64,000 bases of DNA from Phascolomyces articulosus (lineage: Eukaryota; Mucoromycota; Mucoromycetes; Mucorales; Lichtheimiaceae). The notes beneath the pieces were generated by a model that ran no database searches, was not told where the DNA came from, and saw nothing but the letters and a program-made list of their open reading frames with translations. The stretch is taken from assembly GCA_025677815.1 (NCBI GenBank), contig JAIXMP010000005.1:1178001-1242000 (forward strand), read 5' to 3'. Positions 61,772 through 64,000 of this stretch are shown one piece after another; the stretch's first letter is position 1, and each line of letters begins with the position of its first letter. The translations under genes were made by a program, and so were the position numbers.

Positions 61772-63831
61772 ATGCTTTCTCGTGCCTGGCGATCCATTTC
61801 GATTGCTATCAATGGAGACTCAAGCGAAGATAATGTAAGTATATCTCCACCTAATGAACATTCCCTGTTGGAAAGGAAAAAACAAGATAAACTAATTACA
61901 ACCTTGACAGGCTTCCGTCAAAAAAAGGCGCGTTGAAATAAAATCTGTCACCAAAACTAACACAATTTCGATCAAATCATTAACACCCCCTTTAACCCCA
62001 TGTCAAGGTATCAAATATGTTTATAGTTTATATATGCTGTCGAAATGGACAAAAGCTAAACAGTTCTAAAGAAAAAAATGAATCAGAGCAACAACCTACT
62101 CCTGTTGCCAACCTGAGTAAAAGAAAAAATGAACAAGTACCATCTATTAAACCAGATTTAAGTGCGGCACCTGTCTCTGGTAAGAATGATACATTTTTTT
62201 TTGTATTATTCAAGTTATAATAGAAATAAATTTTACATGAACTTATTTTTGTGCTAATACAAATAATTTGTTGACAACAGTACCTGTTCGGATGATGAAG
62301 AAACCAGTATCCTCCCTTAAACGAAGACGAAGCAAAAATCACTTGACTTACTATGGTATTGTTATTTCTTGAGTTTTATTGATGACTAGCTTTTAGATGC
62401 TGAGGATGATGCTAACTTTTATGTTTACCTCTGGTTATAAAAAAGCATTCATGAATACTGAGGATACTGAGAATAGAAAGACTGTAGCTTTTAAGAATAA
62501 TAAACCAACCATGATACCACCGTTGTCATCATCATTACCATCATCATCCCATATACCTCCTGCTCCTGCTCCTAAACGTCGTTTAGAAACTATAATGCAC
62601 AGTGAACCAACTAAAACCAAAGGTGTGTATTCAGTAGTGACAGTGAAACCAAAAGGGAACTACGAAGATAAATTTTTATTATCAAGACGCGTATTTTAAT
62701 ACTTATCTCTGATATTTTTTAGAATGCGATGTGTATGTGTGTCCATACAAATGGTGTAAAAGGCCATCATTTACGTTCAAAAAATCCTTCTTTGATCATA
62801 TTCGAAAAGAGCATTATGCGTCTTTCCCTCCATTTTCACCAGATAAAACTTGTGTTTTCCAAAAATTATCTGGAAAAAAAATTGGATTTGATGGTAATAT
62901 ATAATGAAGAAGAAAAAGTGAAATCATGATGGATTATATCATAATTGATTATCATTGTTATTTACTCTATAGAACAATCACGCGATAGTGTTCTTGATGG
63001 ACAAGAAATATATTCTGAAGGTAAATATACATTGTATACAATATATAAGGATAATAATTCTCTAACTGTCAAAGTTACTCGTTTTATCAACTGCTATAAA
63101 ATATATAGATCTAAGAATTCATTTTTATTGCCCTTACAAGTCATGCACAGTCTCAGAATATTCTCGTCAAAATTTGTTTACTCACATTCGTGATCATCAT
63201 TACCAAGACTTTCCACAGTTTTTGGAATTCAATCGTCTTGCCTTTAAGAATGCAGCAGAACAAGCGATTCGATTTGATGGTATGTAATCATTTGCATATT
63301 TCATAAATTATAAAAAGTAGAAGAAAGAGAGTATGTATATAAAGACACAAAAAAAAAGAGGACAAAAGAAAGTGTCATTCTTATAAAAGCAATATCAATA
63401 ATTATATAATATTATATTTCTGGATGACATACAGAAAATTCCCGTAATACACTTGAGGATGGTGATCCTATCCACATGGTACGCGCTTCCAAAGCTGATC
63501 ATCCTGATTCCTATTATTGTCCATTCCAAGGCTGCGAAGGTGGCAATGGCATTTTCTATTTTTCGGATTTGTATAAGCATTTTCGTCGCATCCACCAGTG
63601 TAAAAATCTTCCCCAACGACAGAAATTAGCCACGGTTTCCAAAAAATTTTTCTTGAAAACAAAGGCAGGAAGCATATTGAACATGACAGGTAATGTGTAA
63701 TTTATCTGTGGTTATATTCGAGATAAATGACATATTTCAAAGTTGATGCTAACACGTTATTGTTCTTAGACTCTAGTTGTAAATCAACAGTGAACAAAAA
63801 TGAAACTCTCTTCATCGAATTTGTTGATTAA
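61772..63831 (+). CDS. C2H2-type zinc-finger protein with three related fingers
   Basis: Ten exons (61772-61834, 61911-62007, 62087-62179, 62281-62355, 62446-62622, 62723-62893, 62973-63020, 63109-63279, 63435-63689, 63770-63831) encode 403 residues. Apart from the first intron (phase 0) every intron is phase 1. The N-terminal half is basic and Pro/Ser-rich with possible nuclear localisation signals (SVKKRRVE, SSLKRRRSK, PAPKRRLE). Fingers: CPYKWCKRPSFTFKKSFFDH then IRKEH; CPYKSC...NLFTHIRDHH; CPFQGCEGG...LYKHFRRIH. Each has CPx3C and paired His. Exons 6 and 8, carrying fingers 1 and 2, are both 171 nt and end IGFD/IRFD before the donor, so they look like a duplicated module. Probable DNA- or RNA-binding nuclear protein; no named family recognised. 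Exons 3 and 5 needed non-nearest acceptors (62086, 62445) to keep frame. Confidence 0.7.
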
Positions 63832-64000
63832 GGTAAACTAACACCAATGATGATTGCTGTCATCTATATTATCTTGCTTTTTTTTTTTTTGAAAAATGTA
63901 AGTTTAATAACTTATTATTGCCTTCAATGATTAATAGTATTCTAGTCAATCTCCCTTTCCTCCCTTGTACATATACATAAACATCCCAAATTACAACTAC
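63832..64000. other. 3' flank of the zinc-finger gene
   Basis: AT-rich sequence after the stop codon to the window end; no gene seen. Confidence 0.5.

Noticed and set aside
62397..62445. Exon start at the ATG of 62397 in the zinc-finger gene
   Set aside because: Using the acceptor at 62396 shifts the frame into a stop; the acceptor at 62445, preceded by a CTAAC branch-like site, keeps the frame.
1..64000. CRISPR arrays, operons, rRNA genes
   Set aside because: No regularly spaced repeats or rRNA-like conserved stretches seen; gene structure is eukaryotic throughout.

Overview
The window is nuclear DNA of a filamentous fungus. It is AT-rich, with many short GT-AG introns in all three phases and long poly-A/T and AT-microsatellite gaps. 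The gene content (Whi3-like RRM protein, LIM/C1/RhoGAP, F-box/LRR protein, GH5 mannanase, copper amine oxidase, RNase P Pop4) fits an early-diverging, Mucorales-like fungus. That placement rests on style and gene families only; no rRNA or other marker is present. I see 22 protein-coding genes (two of them near-identical copies), one decayed LINE relic, one possible MITE and one large inverted duplication. No tRNA, rRNA or CRISPR was found. Exon structures were built by hand from splice motifs, phase consistency and family similarity, with no transcript evidence.

Layout, left to right. 1-1269 (+) 3' part of a Whi3-type RNA-binding protein; 2216-4423 (+) membrane nucleotide pyrophosphatase/phosphodiesterase; 4744-6238 (-) unrecognised, possibly mitochondrial protein with a frame break; 6392-7674 (+) LYR-motif protein; 7892-9609 (+) hexokinase; 10037-11545 (+) DUF4203/TMEM198-like membrane protein; 11546-13758 gap with a LINE reverse-transcriptase relic; 13759-16025 (+) F-box/LRR protein; 19362-20976 (+) secreted GH5 mannanase; 23703-24726 (+) RNase P/MRP subunit Pop4; 25275-29530 (+) LIM-C1-RhoGAP protein; 29811-31732 (-) WDR55/Jip5; 33938-36315 (+) copper amine oxidase.

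37522-47435 is the most unusual stretch. A 1,750-bp segment carrying a complete metallo-beta-lactamase-fold hydrolase gene occurs twice, head-on, at 37522-39271 and 45686-47435. Between the arms lie about 6.4 kb holding an 11-exon acyl-CoA carboxylase beta-subunit gene whose product ends in a peroxisome-type SRM tripeptide. The arms differ at only six positions that I could find, all in the spacer-side 265 bp, and identity stops 2 bp after the hydrolase stop codon.

Right part: 47839-48760 (+) HAD sugar/polyol phosphatase; 49282-52017 (-) 14-exon WD40 protein; 52463-55598 (-) PP2A scaffold subunit; 56179-58519 (-) PCID2/Thp1-type PCI protein; 58631-59410 (+) NXT1/p15-like mRNA export factor; 59596-61115 (-) AIFM2/FSP1-like oxidoreductase; 61772-63831 (+) three-finger C2H2-like protein built from phase-1 exons. 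The PCID2-like and NXT1-like genes, both from the mRNA-export pathway, share a 111-bp head-to-head promoter. The LYR gene and the unrecognised 4744-6238 gene share one of 153 bp.
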